A stretch of DNA of 64,000 nt from Agrocybe praecox (lineage: Eukaryota; Basidiomycota; Agaricomycetes; Agaricales; Agrocybaceae). Below, piece after piece: positions 1-11,942 of this stretch (positions are counted from its first letter, which is position 1; each line of letters starts with the position of its first letter). Position numbers and translations under genes: made by a program. The notes below the pieces were generated by a model, which was not told the origin of the DNA, ran no database searches, and saw only the letters and a program-made list of their open reading frames with translations. The stretch is taken from the NCBI GenBank assembly GCA_964017145.1, contig OZ024851.1:3100001-3164000 (forward strand), read 5' to 3'.

Positions 1-92
1 CCTCCCCAGCCCCTCTACAACAGTTCAAGCTCCAGCTTGCAAATATCATCCTTTGCGTTACCTTTCGCCCACACAACCAACCCAATACCAAA

Positions 93-398
93 ATGCAATT
101 CACTCTCATCACCACCGTTCTCGTTTCCTGCAGTACGTTCTTTTTCATCTGACTTGATACAACATTTTTTAACCTTTCTTTTCTTTTAGTGACTGTTTTC
201 GTGTCTGCATCTCCCATCCCTCCAACATCTGAGGTCGAAGCACGAGCGGGGCATTTCTTGGTGAGCAATACATCTCATTAACTTTAACACAGCCAATTAA
301 TCCGACCGTTTCAATAGCCTCGCGAACCTACCATTCTCGACGAAGCTGCCCGCGAAGCAAGCCCTGAGCCCATTTGCGGGAAATACTCATGCATCTAA
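93..398 (+). CDS. Small secreted peptide precursor, 63 aa, three exons
   Basis: Exons 93-132, 190-260 and 318-398; both introns are 57 nt with gtacgt/ttttag and gtgagc/caatag borders. The joined frame is 63 codons plus TAA. Residues 1-20 form a hydrophobic signal peptide (MQFTLITTVLVSC... ending VSA), followed by a Pro/Glu/Arg-rich stretch and the C-terminus PICGKYSCI, with two cysteines four residues apart that could form a small disulfide loop. Acidic/basic steps such as EAR and PRE could be cut by secretory proteases, so a short C-terminal peptide may be the mature product (inference). I know no named family for it. The gene is too short and too split to show as an open frame, but splice sites, signal peptide and stop agree. 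Confidence 0.7.
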
Positions 399-1155
399 AC
401 ATACCAATGCCGACCTCTCTTTCCTGATCGTTTTAAATCGTGTCTTACGGACGAGCAGAGGAAGAGGGCGAGAAAGAGGAGTGCACGTCAGGCCTCGGTT
501 TGGTCCATACCCACCACCGCTGTCAACTCAACTCTCCGAGACTTAAACCCAGTCTCCCCCAATCTTTCAAATCATGCTACACCGTCGACTACAATTTGTC
601 CGGGCATGCATTGCCAACATTATTTCTTCGCAGTCTGTTAAACAAAGGCGTCAATCCTTTTTTCAAAAATTTCGGTTCCCCATACCTCCTTCGACGACAC
701 CCTTTTCACGACCTCTCCCTAGATCAACGCCGGCGCGCGTTCCATCTGTTGTAGCACTACCTTGCATTGGAATTTTTCTTTCTCGCTTGTTATATTATCT
801 GTAACTGTTATCTTGTTTTCGTGCTATCCCGCTGTCTCCCTTTGCCATGCACTTGTAGTAGTAGTAGTAGTAGTAGTAGTAGCTGTAGCTTTCTTTAGTG
901 TAGATACACCCCTCATACCTAGTGACAATAAAAAAGGTTCATATACTTTGACACTCCCTGTCTGATGCAAAACTTTTATTTGTCAGAAGAATGTATTTCT
1001 ATGCTAAGATATTGTAAGTATGTATGAATCTATGGTACTTCCGATGCAGTAGAGAAACCAGAAAAAAAGGTGTTCGGAAGAAAACAATATCGAGGAGGCG
1101 ACACAACCAGGAAGTTGAAGGAAGATGGATAACAATCCATCCATTTAGATACAAA
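399..1155. other. Intergenic, 3' flank of two genes
   Basis: No credible gene. The open frames here overlap each other, lack family features and lie in the 3' flanks of the secreted peptide gene and of the NFX1-type gene, which converge here. The only clear feature is a GTA trinucleotide tract at 855-882. Confidence 0.5.
855..882 (+). repeat. Trinucleotide microsatellite (GTA)n
   Basis: About nine uninterrupted GTA units, followed by a diverged ctgtag unit. It lies in non-coding sequence and is likely length-polymorphic. Confidence 0.9.
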
Positions 1156-4100
1156 TTATACATCATCCTCCCAATTGTCAGGTACCTGTTCGTCAGAGGC
1201 GGCATTGAGCGGTATCGGTTGGACGGTGGCAGGCGACGCTGTGCGAGAGTTAAGGAATGCCGTGGCAGAGGCAACTTGGGAGGAATGATAAGACTGGATT
1301 GTGGAAGACGCTGCCACCGCAACCACAGGTCTCGGAGCCCACGCCGTTGTTGACGCAGGGGTAGCAACAGTCGGCGCCGGTTTAGAAACGACCGAGGTCC
1401 ATCCACGATGAGCGCCAGAGGTGGTGGGCTGAGGAGCATTTACTGGAGTCGACGGCTTCGAAGGCGGTGTAGCAACGCCTGACCGCCATGATGACGCAGC
1501 AGCAGATTGAGAACCAGCTTTCAGTGATCGGAAGTCAGCGAGTTTGCCTAGGCTAGGTTGTGGAGCTAATGTGGTGAGATAGTTAGATAGAGTAGGTGTT
1601 GGTAGGCGTGTGTCGATGCGCCGCAATAGTTGAACACTGCGGTGTGGCTCTTGGTCGACCATTTGTGTATCCATCCTGTAGACGGCGGCAAGGTCGTGTG
1701 CGAATTTTCTTCTTTCAAGTGGCATGTGGGGTAGAACTTGGGTCTTCTTCTCAGAAGTAATAAAACTACAAGGATAATAAGTTAGTCAAATTATACTTCA
1801 TCCAAGAAAGAAAAGACGTACTCTGCGAAAGCTCTCTCGACGATAGGTAAAAATTTAATATTTGCTCGCGCAAAATTGACGACCTCGTCGTTGTACGCGG
1901 CCGAAGATCCAGCTTTATCTCTATCCGTATTGATACCCAACGCGTCCGCCAACATGGCGTTACGTTTCGCGATTTTACAATCGTTCGTGCATTTAGGCGC
2001 AAGTTGAGAAGGCCCCGTGCGAGAAGATGACGACGTACGACCACAAGGGACAGATTGCTGAATTCGACCACACGAGCAGGAGATAACGATGGTAGCTTGA
2101 CATGGATCGGTCTCTAAACAGCTAGAAGGTGCATGACACGGGCGCGTACACGGATGATGGTTAGGCAGGCACGACTTCCTCGATTTTCCACAGGGTGCCG
2201 TACATGGACCACATTCATCGCCGTGGCAAAGTCGCTCACAGATGTGGAATCCGCATGACATGAGTTTGCCACAGACGGTACCGCAGGACACTTTCTCCGT
2301 TTCCAGGGAGCACCGCACATTGGGTACAATTTTCTTGCCGCATGCGCATTGCTTGCTAGCAAGGAAGACGCATGGTGGGCAGGGAACAGTATCGTCATGG
2401 CATGAATGAGGTGTAGGTGGATGACCGCAAGGCATAGTTTGTCGAGGGCATGGATAATGGCAGACCATCTTTGTACCACAAGGAATCGGCGGCTCATAAA
2501 CGGTTCGACCACAGAAGCATATCAACTCCTCGAAAGAACTTCTCAGACAGGGACGGCATGCGCCTTTATGGTCCTTCTCCTCGCATCGATGGTTTCCGCA
2601 CGAAAGCATCTTTCCACATACGAGATCGCATTCATGCAGACCTCCTTGTTCTTCCCCAATTCCTTGACTATCTTCGATAGCTCTTCGCTTGCCTTTCTTT
2701 CCCGACTTGATAGCAAGAGAGGCTAGAGGACAGCAAAGCCGGTTGCATTGATGACGTCCGCATGCCCGGATGGCCTGACAAGGTTTGTCACAAAGGGTTT
2801 CTTTTTCTTCGATACCTGCCACTGAGTTCTCGTGAACTTCGTAACACGCCATGCTTTTCGTGATGGCACCACATCGACATGGACGAACAATCTGAACGGT
2901 ACATGGAGGGCAGGATCCATTGTGACATTTGGCAGAGCATGGGTGGGAGCAAGCGATATGAGGTTTTGAACAGATGGAATCACAAGTAGGGATGGGGTCG
3001 GAGCAGTCAAGTCGAGTAGGAAACGAGTATTGAGAAGCGTCGGATGATGGAGAGGGTGCGATTGTACGTTTCCCACATGGACAATGGGTAATTTTTGAGG
3101 GTGAGCGAGGACAAGTAGCTGGTCTTGATGAAGGCGGATGACAGGGTTTTTGACATTCATGTTTTCCGCAATCGAAGGATCTGTGAAAGGACTAATAAGT
3201 AAAAGCGTAAAGTCAAATAAGATCGGCGTACCTGTTGCAGATATTATCGCACTCGAATCTGCCTATCCAAGGAGCTTCTCCTTCCACAAAACATTCCACC
3301 TCCTTGCCTTCTCCGCACGCAACGGTCTTAGATTCTTTACCACACCAGCACTTGACCACTTCTATGCAAGGACATTTCCCACAGTCTCCAGCATGGCATG
3401 TCTTCTCGCAGGCATGCTTTCCGCAATTGAGAGTACGTTCGCAAATCTTTCCACATGAAAGATCGCGTATGCCTTTGCCTCTGACATCAATACCACACCT
3501 AAAGGGAAGAATAGTCTTCCTCGGGCAGTAGCATTCGAGTCGTGTGGTGACTTGACAAGGGGGACAAGGACCAGGATGACATTGCAAGGGACATGGATGT
3601 CCGCATCCACTTTCACGCGGACGCGAACAAGAATTTCCGCAAGAGTGAGGCGTCGAAAGACGAAGGGGCTTTGGCTCGTTCGTGGAACTACAGAAACACC
3701 TATAGTTTATATATTAGCGCTATTTTGCTATGTAAAGTAGAACCAAACTCACCAATAGCCAGAGGGTATGGCCTCTCGTTTCGCCTGACAACCTGGACAA
3801 CGCCAATCACCTTTCTTGTCGGGTTCCCCTCGCGCCCTCCATGCATCTGCGACATCTTTCACACTCTTTTCTGCCCACGAGCGAATACACTTTATGTGGA
3901 ACGACGTCCAGCAATATTGCTGTACCTGCGCTTCACTTGACGTGACGATCCGGATGGAAGGCGAACACGACCAAATTGCTTGTTCGGGACGAATCGCTGA
4001 GAAGCAAATAGGACAGTCGGGGTATGGAGGTGTACTCAAATTTCGGATGAGGGTTGAAGTCAGATCGTCTCCCTGAGGTAGATGTGCTCTGCTTTTGTGA

Positions 4101-4534
4101 CTGTTGTTCCCGCGTTTTTCAGCTTGTTTACCAGACGTCGGAGTCAATGCATCGGATTCCTTCCACTCGGGCTGAGTAAGACCAGAACCAAAGTTCTGTC
4201 GTCGTCGATTTCCTTCTTTTCGAACAGCAGGTAGTGCAGATTCACTGGAAGTGACACCGGCACCGTCGACCTCGTTTGTATTGTGCTTCGGTTTCCTTGG
4301 ATTACGAGGTTTTAGATTCGGTCTCGTAGTCGCGGCACCTTCCCCTACGTTAGATGATGTAACAGGATCGTTTCTCGGCCTGTGTCGCCTGGGAGGTTTA
4401 GCAGCTGCATTCTCGCCAGAAGCTTGAGGAGGTTTGTTTTGTCGCGGTGGTCGGCGCTTTCTGTGTTCAGCACCAGCTTCAGGAGCTACTGAGGTTGTTG
4501 CTTGAGTGTTTTGATTATTTTGCGCGACTTCCAT
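1156..4534 (-). CDS. NFX1-type zinc-finger protein (FAP1 homologue), 1068 aa
   Basis: Four exons on the minus strand: 4534-3753, 3687-3232, 3180-1822 and 1765-1156, with introns of 51-65 nt; the sum is exactly 1069 codons. Domain order: a basic, disordered N-terminus; a RING-like C4HC3-type finger at about residues 174-250 (CPIC ... HIKC ... CPGC); then a long array of NF-X1 Cys/His fingers (repeated CGxHxC...C..CxPC patterns) through exons 2 and 3; then an R3H domain spanning the exon 3/4 junction (HMPLERRKFAHDLA ... RSVQLLRR) and a Ser/Pro-rich tail. This is the order of human NFX1 and yeast Fap1, which bind DNA/RNA and, in yeast, the FKBP12 protein. Start chosen at MEVAQNNQ; the frame is open 55 codons further upstream, but that stretch is hydrophobic and unlike the family. 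Confident of family, less of the exact C-terminus. Confidence 0.93.
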
Positions 4535-5100
4535 GAGACGCAAGTCAAAAAGCAAGAAAAAGATAGAATACAGGAGTAAGAGTCGAAAAAGCTTTTTAAT
4601 CTTAACGAGGTCATTCTCCGTGCTGACTAAGCTGACGAAAAGTCGAGTCACCTCCAAGTCACCTCCGAAGTTCGAACCGCTTAAGTCTGTGCTCGACAAT
4701 CGGAGGCGCTTTGAGGCACTGCTGTTCGCTATTAAGTATGACTTTGACGAGAAATCGGAACAACGACTTTCTGACGTGAAGGAAACCGAGTCACTCTTTC
4801 GAAATTGGGCAAGGGTTCAACAACTTGAAGCGGTAGCCTAGTACCTACTAAAGGCGAAGTCACGGCGAAAGCGAATGGAACGGAGAAAAAGGCTTGAAAG
4901 TTTTGCATTCAGGAGTGAGTTGTGCACGTAGCGGAACGAGGCGGCCCTGAAAGCGAATAATATGACTGATATATTTTGCACTAAACCAAATAAAATGGTG
5001 ATGGCCCCGAGTGTTTTAGGCAAGGCTAGAGACCCCTGAGCGCTTGAGGTCTGTTGAACGTTATCGAATTATCTCATAAGAAACACTACAGCTATAAAGA
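4535..5100. other. Intergenic
   Basis: Contains the 5' flank of the NFX1-type gene and the 3' flank of the GH5 gene, both on the minus strand. No further gene seen. Confidence 0.5.
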
Positions 5101-6950
5101 TCAATGGATTAACTCACTTTTAGGAATATTGGGCCTGACAGCCTGAGTCCATACAGTCTGGAACGCACTTGATTGACAACCCCGTTAAGTAACCTTCGAT
5201 ACCTATAGAAAAGAGGCAAGATACGCACTTGGGTCCGCCCATATCATTTGTCATTCCAGGCTCCAAGCTTCCGGTATCAGGTCCACAGCAAGGCGAAGCA
5301 GTACCCCAGACTAAACAAACCAAACTCAGCGGTGTGTGAAAATTAACTCTTATCCCACTCACTTGGTCCTGCAGCCCAGATCGACCAACCGATGTATTCA
5401 TCGTTAGTAGAAAGATAGCTGAGTATATCGTCGATGAACTAGCAAAAAATGATTATATTGGCAGCATGGAGCATCGTGTGAGGCAGTTAACAAACCTGGA
5501 AACAATTTTGGTTGTTGCCTCCCCCGAACTCGCTAATCACTGCTCTGAAAGAAAGGGAGAAGGTAAGTTTCATGTTATTGGACGAAGAGATATAATTACT
5601 TTAATTTATTTTCGCGGAGCCAGGCGGTCAAACCGAATAGGTTCGAAGGTCCTTGCGAGATGTTAATTGTAGTGATAAAACGCTATACTCGAAGGTAACC
5701 ATACCAGGTTGTGTGCACTCGTCGTGCGATCCCGAGAAGTCAATATCTAACAGACCATCGTCTCTTGCTCTGCGCTCTATGCTGACGGCGGAACTCACCA
5801 AGATACTGATTGATATAAAATTAGACAGTTTTATCCACGAAACGACGAGCAGAACGTACCTCGTGCACATCAATAGCAGTGTTGTGGAGAGGATCTACGA
5901 GTTTGTTCAGGAAGTCGCTTGAAGGTGCATCCCCTGCTCCGGTGGTTTGGTTCCATGAATGACCGCCAGTAAATCCATTTCCTGGTGCTAGGATGAGTTG
6001 CCGAGCACCCGATTGTCTGATGCCGTCGATCGCAGCTTGATTATTCCTTAGAATAAGGTCCGTGGGCTGCAAAGAGTAGAACGTTAGGCTGTGTATAAAA
6101 TAAGGAGTCCTAGGCGTTTTTTACCATGTCGTGCGGCTCGTTGTTGATTCCAAACACGACTTTGGGGTTGGAAACGAACCTACGTGCGAGCTCATGCCAG
6201 AATTGACCGAATTGTTTAGTCGTTGCAGCTGTGGGATCTGAACTGTTTCCGATAACCTATAAAGTGAACGTTTTAAACGAGTCAGAACGACAGACATATC
6301 CGAAGTCATGTTGGTACATACACTTCCGGAGAATGGTTGAGATGAGGGGTCACTGGGGTTACCATCAGACGGGGAAAAATAAAAGGAAGAGGAAACTTGC
6401 TGACTTGTAGCGCATATAGTTATGAGGGTCAATCAACGCGTATGCACCCTTTGTCTCCGTGATATAGTTGATGGCGTCCGCGAATTCATTGAAATACTGA
6501 TTGAAAACGCGTCAAAACGAGAAAATTTATTGGCATGGGTTGCACGCACAGTTTCGTTGAATTTGCTTCCAAGTCCGAATGCAAGAGGACACATGCGTTC
6601 CATGAGGAAGGTTACACGGAAGAAGTTAATTTTCTCTTGATCGACAAAGATATCGATGGTACTCTGATATTCGACAATGATATTAAGAACTGAGGCTCAT
6701 TAAAGTAAGTAATCAGCTCCTTACCTTGTTGATGAAGGCATAGTCGACACCAAATCGACCTGGAAGACCAAAACCTTGTTGACCGGGTGCGAAAACGCCA
6801 AACTCGCCACCCGACTGACGAAAAAACAGGCATTAGTCAAAGGACGCAGAACAGAGAGAATTAACCGACCTCATTGACACCTGCGTAGATAATTTTTCCT
6901 AGTGCTACGCTAGTGAAAGAAAGTAGGGTGGTAAGTGAACTCAACAACAT
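5101..6950 (-). CDS. Secreted GH5 endoglucanase (cellulase), 373 aa, 14 exons
   Basis: Exons 6950-6870, 6814-6725, 6663-6550, 6496-6405, 6352-6322, 6256-6125, 6066-5860, 5805-5799 (7 nt), 5746-5705, 5651-5600, 5544-5496, 5438-5363, 5310-5229 and 5167-5101; they sum to 374 codons. Residues 1-18 are a signal peptide (MLLSSLTTLLSFTSVALG), so the enzyme is secreted. It hydrolyses internal beta-1,4-glucan bonds of cellulose. Family motifs: IDPHNYMRY, the acid/base glutamate in NEPHD (E176), FDVHEYLD-type IDVHEYLDID and the nucleophile in ISEFGGGN (E288). No cellulose-binding module or linker is present. A cluster of cysteines lies near the C-terminus (ASPCCGP). The first intron begins gtcggt, a weak donor. 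The 7-nt exon supplies TyrLeu and part of Asp in the EYLD motif, so it is needed for a functional protein. Very likely intact. Confidence 0.93.
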
Positions 6951-7841
6951 CGTGCAAGCGATAGTGCAGCAGAACTCGGCTGGTAAGCCTCCTTCTTATG
7001 CAAGTTTCGTGAGGAAGGTATTCTAAAACAGTCTCCATAACGCAAGTTAACGACGAGGATGTGACCACTATGAGAGTCGGAGAATTCTCGGAAACAGTGC
7101 GAAAAGCTGTCAGAGATTGCGAGCGTAATTTGGGTAGATGAAGGAGTAGAATGATAGAATAAATTCCCACAGACAGTCTGTAGAATGATCACCAGCCCGC
7201 TGCGTCCTGCTGGCACCAATGCTCGGTACCTATGCACCAATAAGGGGGTCATAGGCATGGTATTATTAGCCATTTAGGCGGGCAGGATATGCGACTTTCA
7301 GCCCAAAAAAGTTGCTCGTGGGAGCGATGGCAAGTCACAGGACAGCTCCAGCGGTTCATAAAGGCACCTTGAAAGCATCCTAGCTGTGAATTTGATGACA
7401 ACAGACAGAGAATAAGATTTTAGAGAGAAGCGGTGTTTGTCTAAATAGACAAATTTCCATGTTAATAATTTATTCGGATCTCGAGACACTGAAGACTTGA
7501 ATATGCTATCATACCATAATATGCCTAGCAATGTCCGGGGAAGAGGCAACAAAGGAACATATTTCCGACGGTTGTCACAGAGCGGACTCTGGAGATAGCG
7601 GTGAAAAAGTTCCTTGTCGGACTACATTACGGACATATCGGTACACAAATAGTGGGAGAACGGGTTCAATTTCGTCCAAAGTTTCGTCATGGTAAATAGG
7701 AACTTGAACTTCCGATTCTTGAAGCTTGAGCTTGAAAGGTTAAAACTCCACTTCAATTTTCTAACATCAACCAAGTCCGACGCACTCGGCAGATATCTCG
7801 CCGACAGCCAAAGATCTGGCCACTGAGCCTTTCATCAGAGC
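6951..7841. other. Divergent intergenic region
   Basis: Lies between the GH5 gene (minus) and the next gene (plus), so it should hold both promoters. No gene and no obvious repeat was found; the open frames lack family features. Confidence 0.5.
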
Positions 7842-10800
7842 ATGGAAGGGTCTGGCTCAGCAATCCACTCTTTCGTAAACGACGACAACGCGAATGGATA
7901 CGACTCGCAGTCAAAGACCTGCTCAGTACGGGGCTGCGATTTTCCAGTCGGCAATGGTTCCCAGAACAAGATGTGCGAGACTTGTCGAGCCCGACACCGT
8001 ATTTACGCGAGTGCCAAACGCGCGAAGAAGAAATTAGATAAGCCAACGGTTCCAGGAGATGCTCCGGTCAGATCAAATGCGCAACTATCGATGACAGACA
8101 GCCATGATATCAGTTCCGTACCAATTGCAGGTCCATCGACTCAGTGGTTTCCGGAAATTTTCGCCATGGTATGTCCTTTATTTCGCAATATGAAGGCGAA
8201 GAGCGTGCATCGGTTGGAATTGGATCACTATTTGCGCATGCAGCATGCGTCTCTTACAGCAAGTCCTCGAGTTCATATATGCGCATTTGGCGCGACTTTT
8301 GAACCTTTTCTTGTGCTTTGTTGTCATCGAGTTGATTCAGCCATAGAATGCCACCATGTCAACAGAAACCATGAGCTGGAATACTGCCATTGACCCACGT
8401 TTCTTTACGACCGACGCGCATATAAGCAACAGCTCCACTTTGGCTCACGCGTTGACGTTTCCCGAAGCGCGCGTATTACCGTCATTGCCGAAGGATGGTG
8501 ACGCGGAGAAGAAAGAGGAGCAGACTATTGGAAGTCAGGCTCCAAATAACGATGACCAGCCAAAACGATTATGCACTGTCAAAGGATGTAAAGCAGCGAT
8601 AGGTGCTTCGTACGAGTTCAAGATGTGCCCACCATGCCGCACACGCTATCGGATATATGGACAAACCAAACGAGCTAAATGGAAAACGGAGCGCGAAGCA
8701 TTTGACCGTGAAGTGACGGCTTTACGTATGCTGGAGGATGAAAGGAGGATCAAGGCGGGATTGGACGTAAGTGCTTAAGCTCGATACAAGGCCTCTTTCT
8801 CAATCTTCATACGTCTGTGCTATAGCCTTTGGCCGACAACGCAGACGCCCTACGTGCATGGGAGCTGTCGATTATCGATGAACAAATCCCTACACCCATT
8901 CCTACCGTTCAAATGGACGAGAATGGAGAAATAATCAAGTCTGGCAGTTCATCTCAAATACATTCGCCTGTAATACCCATATCTGAATATCCGACGACAA
9001 CAGGCTCAATCGACCCTCCTTATCCCACCACTGAGTCATACGCACAATTGAATAATGGGATAATGAATGCCGGTCCTTCGCCAGCCCGGATGTGCACTGT
9101 ATCGCATTGTCACAGGTTACTTCCTGGCCACTACAAATTCAAGCGTTGCGACCAACATCGGGTACAGAATCTTCATCACAGCAAGCTAAAGCTAAAACGC
9201 ATCAGGTCAAAAGAAGATATCAGTTCTAACGATGTTCAATCTGATGGTTCAGGAGACTCAGACGAGTCAAAGATCGAGGAAAATGATGATGAAATTGTCG
9301 AAAGCAGAAACCCGAAGAAAGCGAGGAAAGATACAGGAACAGCGCCAGGCTTACATGAAACAAACGAAGCAACACACCTACCCGGAGCGTCTGTTCTCGT
9401 ACAAAAAACCATGCCGTCGGTTATAACCAGGTCGTTGGATACCCCACAAATCAGTGACGCCCATGTGAACGACCAGGTGCGTGATTCTCTGACTTATCCT
9501 GTTTAAATCACCACCATTTACCCTCAAAATAGGCTCATTCGTGCGCTAGCCAACCACCTACGACCTGCGAAGAATGTAGAAATGACGAACATCCACGTAA
9601 AATGCAAGTCTATGCGAATTCACAACCAGTTGAAAACGTTTATTGCAAGGAAATAGCGGCTCATCTCGCGATGGGAGAGATTACGACTCTTTTTCAATCC
9701 CGCGAAAACATCGCACCCCAGGAAGGCGGTAATTCACCGCTGCATAGAAATAATTCAAGACCCACATCAGATGCAAATCTTGACACTGGCGGTGGGGGTA
9801 GACTGGAAAGCGAAAATGAGCACGGAGAAGAGCAGAAGACGGATCAAAACTCCCGAAGCCAGAGCATCACCAATTCCATGAAGTGGATTAACTTCGATGC
9901 AGGCGGGCCACTATTGCCTCCAGCAACGAAGAAATTACTACCCATCGACTCAGCAGTTCCCAAACATCCTACTTTTAATAGTATGATTCGCCAAAATCGC
10001 CAGATGACCCGAGCTATTCCAGACCAACAAGGAGCATTTTCCAAGTTCCGGCTGGAGACTCCATCTGCGGAGCCGCTACCTGCCATGGTTTCACACTTGA
10101 TAGGACAACCTTCAACTTTCAGAGGCTTTCAACCACAGTCGGCATCTTCTGCCGTCGGAAGAATTTTGGCTAGCAATCCTCAGGTCTCTGTGGACGCATT
10201 CACTGATATCTTGAAAATTCAGCCATCGCAGGTGGGATAATGGATACCTTTGATTTACCCTTTCGAGCTGAATTTTGTATCGCATCGTAGATGATACCGT
10301 CAGTATCAAATACTACCCAAACCTCAACAGCCACTCCTACTATGACTATAATACCTATTCCGACGCCAACGATTCCAACTTCTGCTCCGTTCGTATATAA
10401 GCCTCCAGTCAAGAAAACAACTCGGGAGAGGTCCTCTGCCACCCAATCAAGAACCCAAATAGGCAAAGGAAAACGCAAGGCAGCTGTGGCATCGAAGGCA
10501 GCTGTGGCATCGAGTAAAACTACTGAAGTGTCCTCTATGTCGGCACCGCCTGCTCCAACTGCCGAGCTACCTGTAGAATTACCCTCAACATCTACTTCTT
10601 CTTCAGCACCTCTACCTCCTCCGCCTTTTGGACCGTATGGATACCCTTCATCGTATCCGTACTATCCTTACTACATGCCTTCGTACCCCATAGCACCATA
10701 TTCGAATGCCAAACCTCCACCTGTGCCGGGGTCTGGGAAGAAAACAAAAGGGAAATCATCTGCAAAAGCACGTAATGCACCGACCACGTCGTCAACGCCT

Positions 10801-11555
10801 AATTTCATTCCATACCCCTATTTACCCCCGCCTTATGGTTACTCTCCCCCTCATAATGGGTATCCGCTCATGACTCCTCTAATGGCAGGCCCTCCGAATC
10901 TCAATCATCCACCAGTTCCAATGCAACCATTTCCTGGACTTCCCATGACTGTTCCTTCTGGGCCTTTTGCTGGATATCCCTTTTATATGCCTCCATCGTC
11001 GTCAATATCGGCCCCGTTTCCTGCCACTCCCGTCTCTACGACATTTACACCTACAATCGCTCCTAAAGGCACTGTGTTCAATTATTACCAATGCCCTGAC
11101 GTTCGTATTGTGACCTTGTTCTCTCTTTGATATATTCTTATGTTTTATATAATATTTAACAGGGCAAGAAACGTGGGGGGAAAGAATCACGACTTGAAAA
11201 TAGCCCTATTACGCCTACTCTTCCACCCGTATCATCAACGGATACGGCCTCTCGTGATTCTCCACCGAGTTCTCAAATTAGCTCAGGCTCCAATGCAACC
11301 GTCGTTGATGATTCGCCCTCGTCCATTCTTCCTGCGACAGTAGGTCTCACCCTAGGAATCGAATGTGCATCCTATTCATTTATCAATAATTCCTAGCGAA
11401 CATGTACTATAAAAACATGCCGTCGCACTGTTCCTGCGAGTATGACGGGTCCTATTTGTGATAAATGCAAGGCACGATTCAAGAAACACCAAGCAAAGGC
11501 AAAGCATAAATTCAAGCTTGAGCCTCGGAAGGTCATTGTAACAAAAGCTCGTTAA
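7842..11555 (+). CDS. Protein with repeated C-x4-C-x12-C-x2-C/H motif, 1080 aa
   Basis: Model: exons 7842-8168, 8347-8766, 8826-9476, 9533-10231, 10291-11100, 11163-11339 and 11397-11555; all six introns are phase 0 and the sum is 1081 codons. Four copies of the same cysteine motif occur: C27/C32/C45/C48, C185/C190/C203/C206, C339/C344/C357/H360 and C1031/C1036/C1049/C1052, each beginning C(T/S)(V/I)xxC and each followed by Arg/Lys-rich helix-like sequence (CRARHRIY, CRTRYRIY). A looser CASQPPTTCEEC occurs at 470-480. Between them are acidic/Ser-rich, basic and, in exon 5, very Pro/Tyr-rich segments (PYGYPSSYPYYPYY). The spacing suggests zinc binding, and basic flanks suggest nucleic-acid binding in the nucleus (inference). 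I do not recognise the family. The first intron is 178 nt, much longer than the rest, and the ATG at 8356 has a strong context (gccaccATG), so exon 1 could be a separate small gene. Confidence 0.75.
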
Positions 11556-11942
11556 ATATATTTTGCGTTCGTATTGGAGTACGGTGACAAGATTTTGTTT
11601 GTCACATTAATTGTATGTCGTGCCGCTTCTTTCTTTCTCCTTCCTTTCTCCTTCCTCCTCGTTAATCTTACTATATACTTTTCCTCCAGAATCCTCTAAT
11701 ACTGCAGGCATTGTTTTACTTTATTTCCACTCGATTAATGAATTTTTTGCGCTTCGCCCGTTTGAACCAATATCACGTGATCCTCAAATGAATAACCGGT
11801 GATACAGAGCAATATTTTTTATCAAGTCCATGCGACAACTTCAAGGCCGACCAACGTGTCTGCAGGATGTCATCAGCTCTTATAAGACAATGTATATCTA
11901 CCCCACCTTTGCCTGCCTATTACCTTCACCCTTAGAACAATC
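11556..11942. other. Intergenic
   Basis: Pyrimidine-rich around 11620-11700; no gene found. Probably 3' UTR of the zinc-motif gene and promoter of the next. Confidence 0.5.

Noticed and set aside
440..804. Two overlapping open frames downstream of the secreted peptide gene
   Set aside because: They overlap in different frames, have low-complexity Pro/Ser/Arg content and no splice or family support; they lie in a 3' flank.
1024..1353. Plus-strand frame rich in Arg
   Set aside because: Antisense to the C-terminal exon of the NFX1-type gene, which is well supported.
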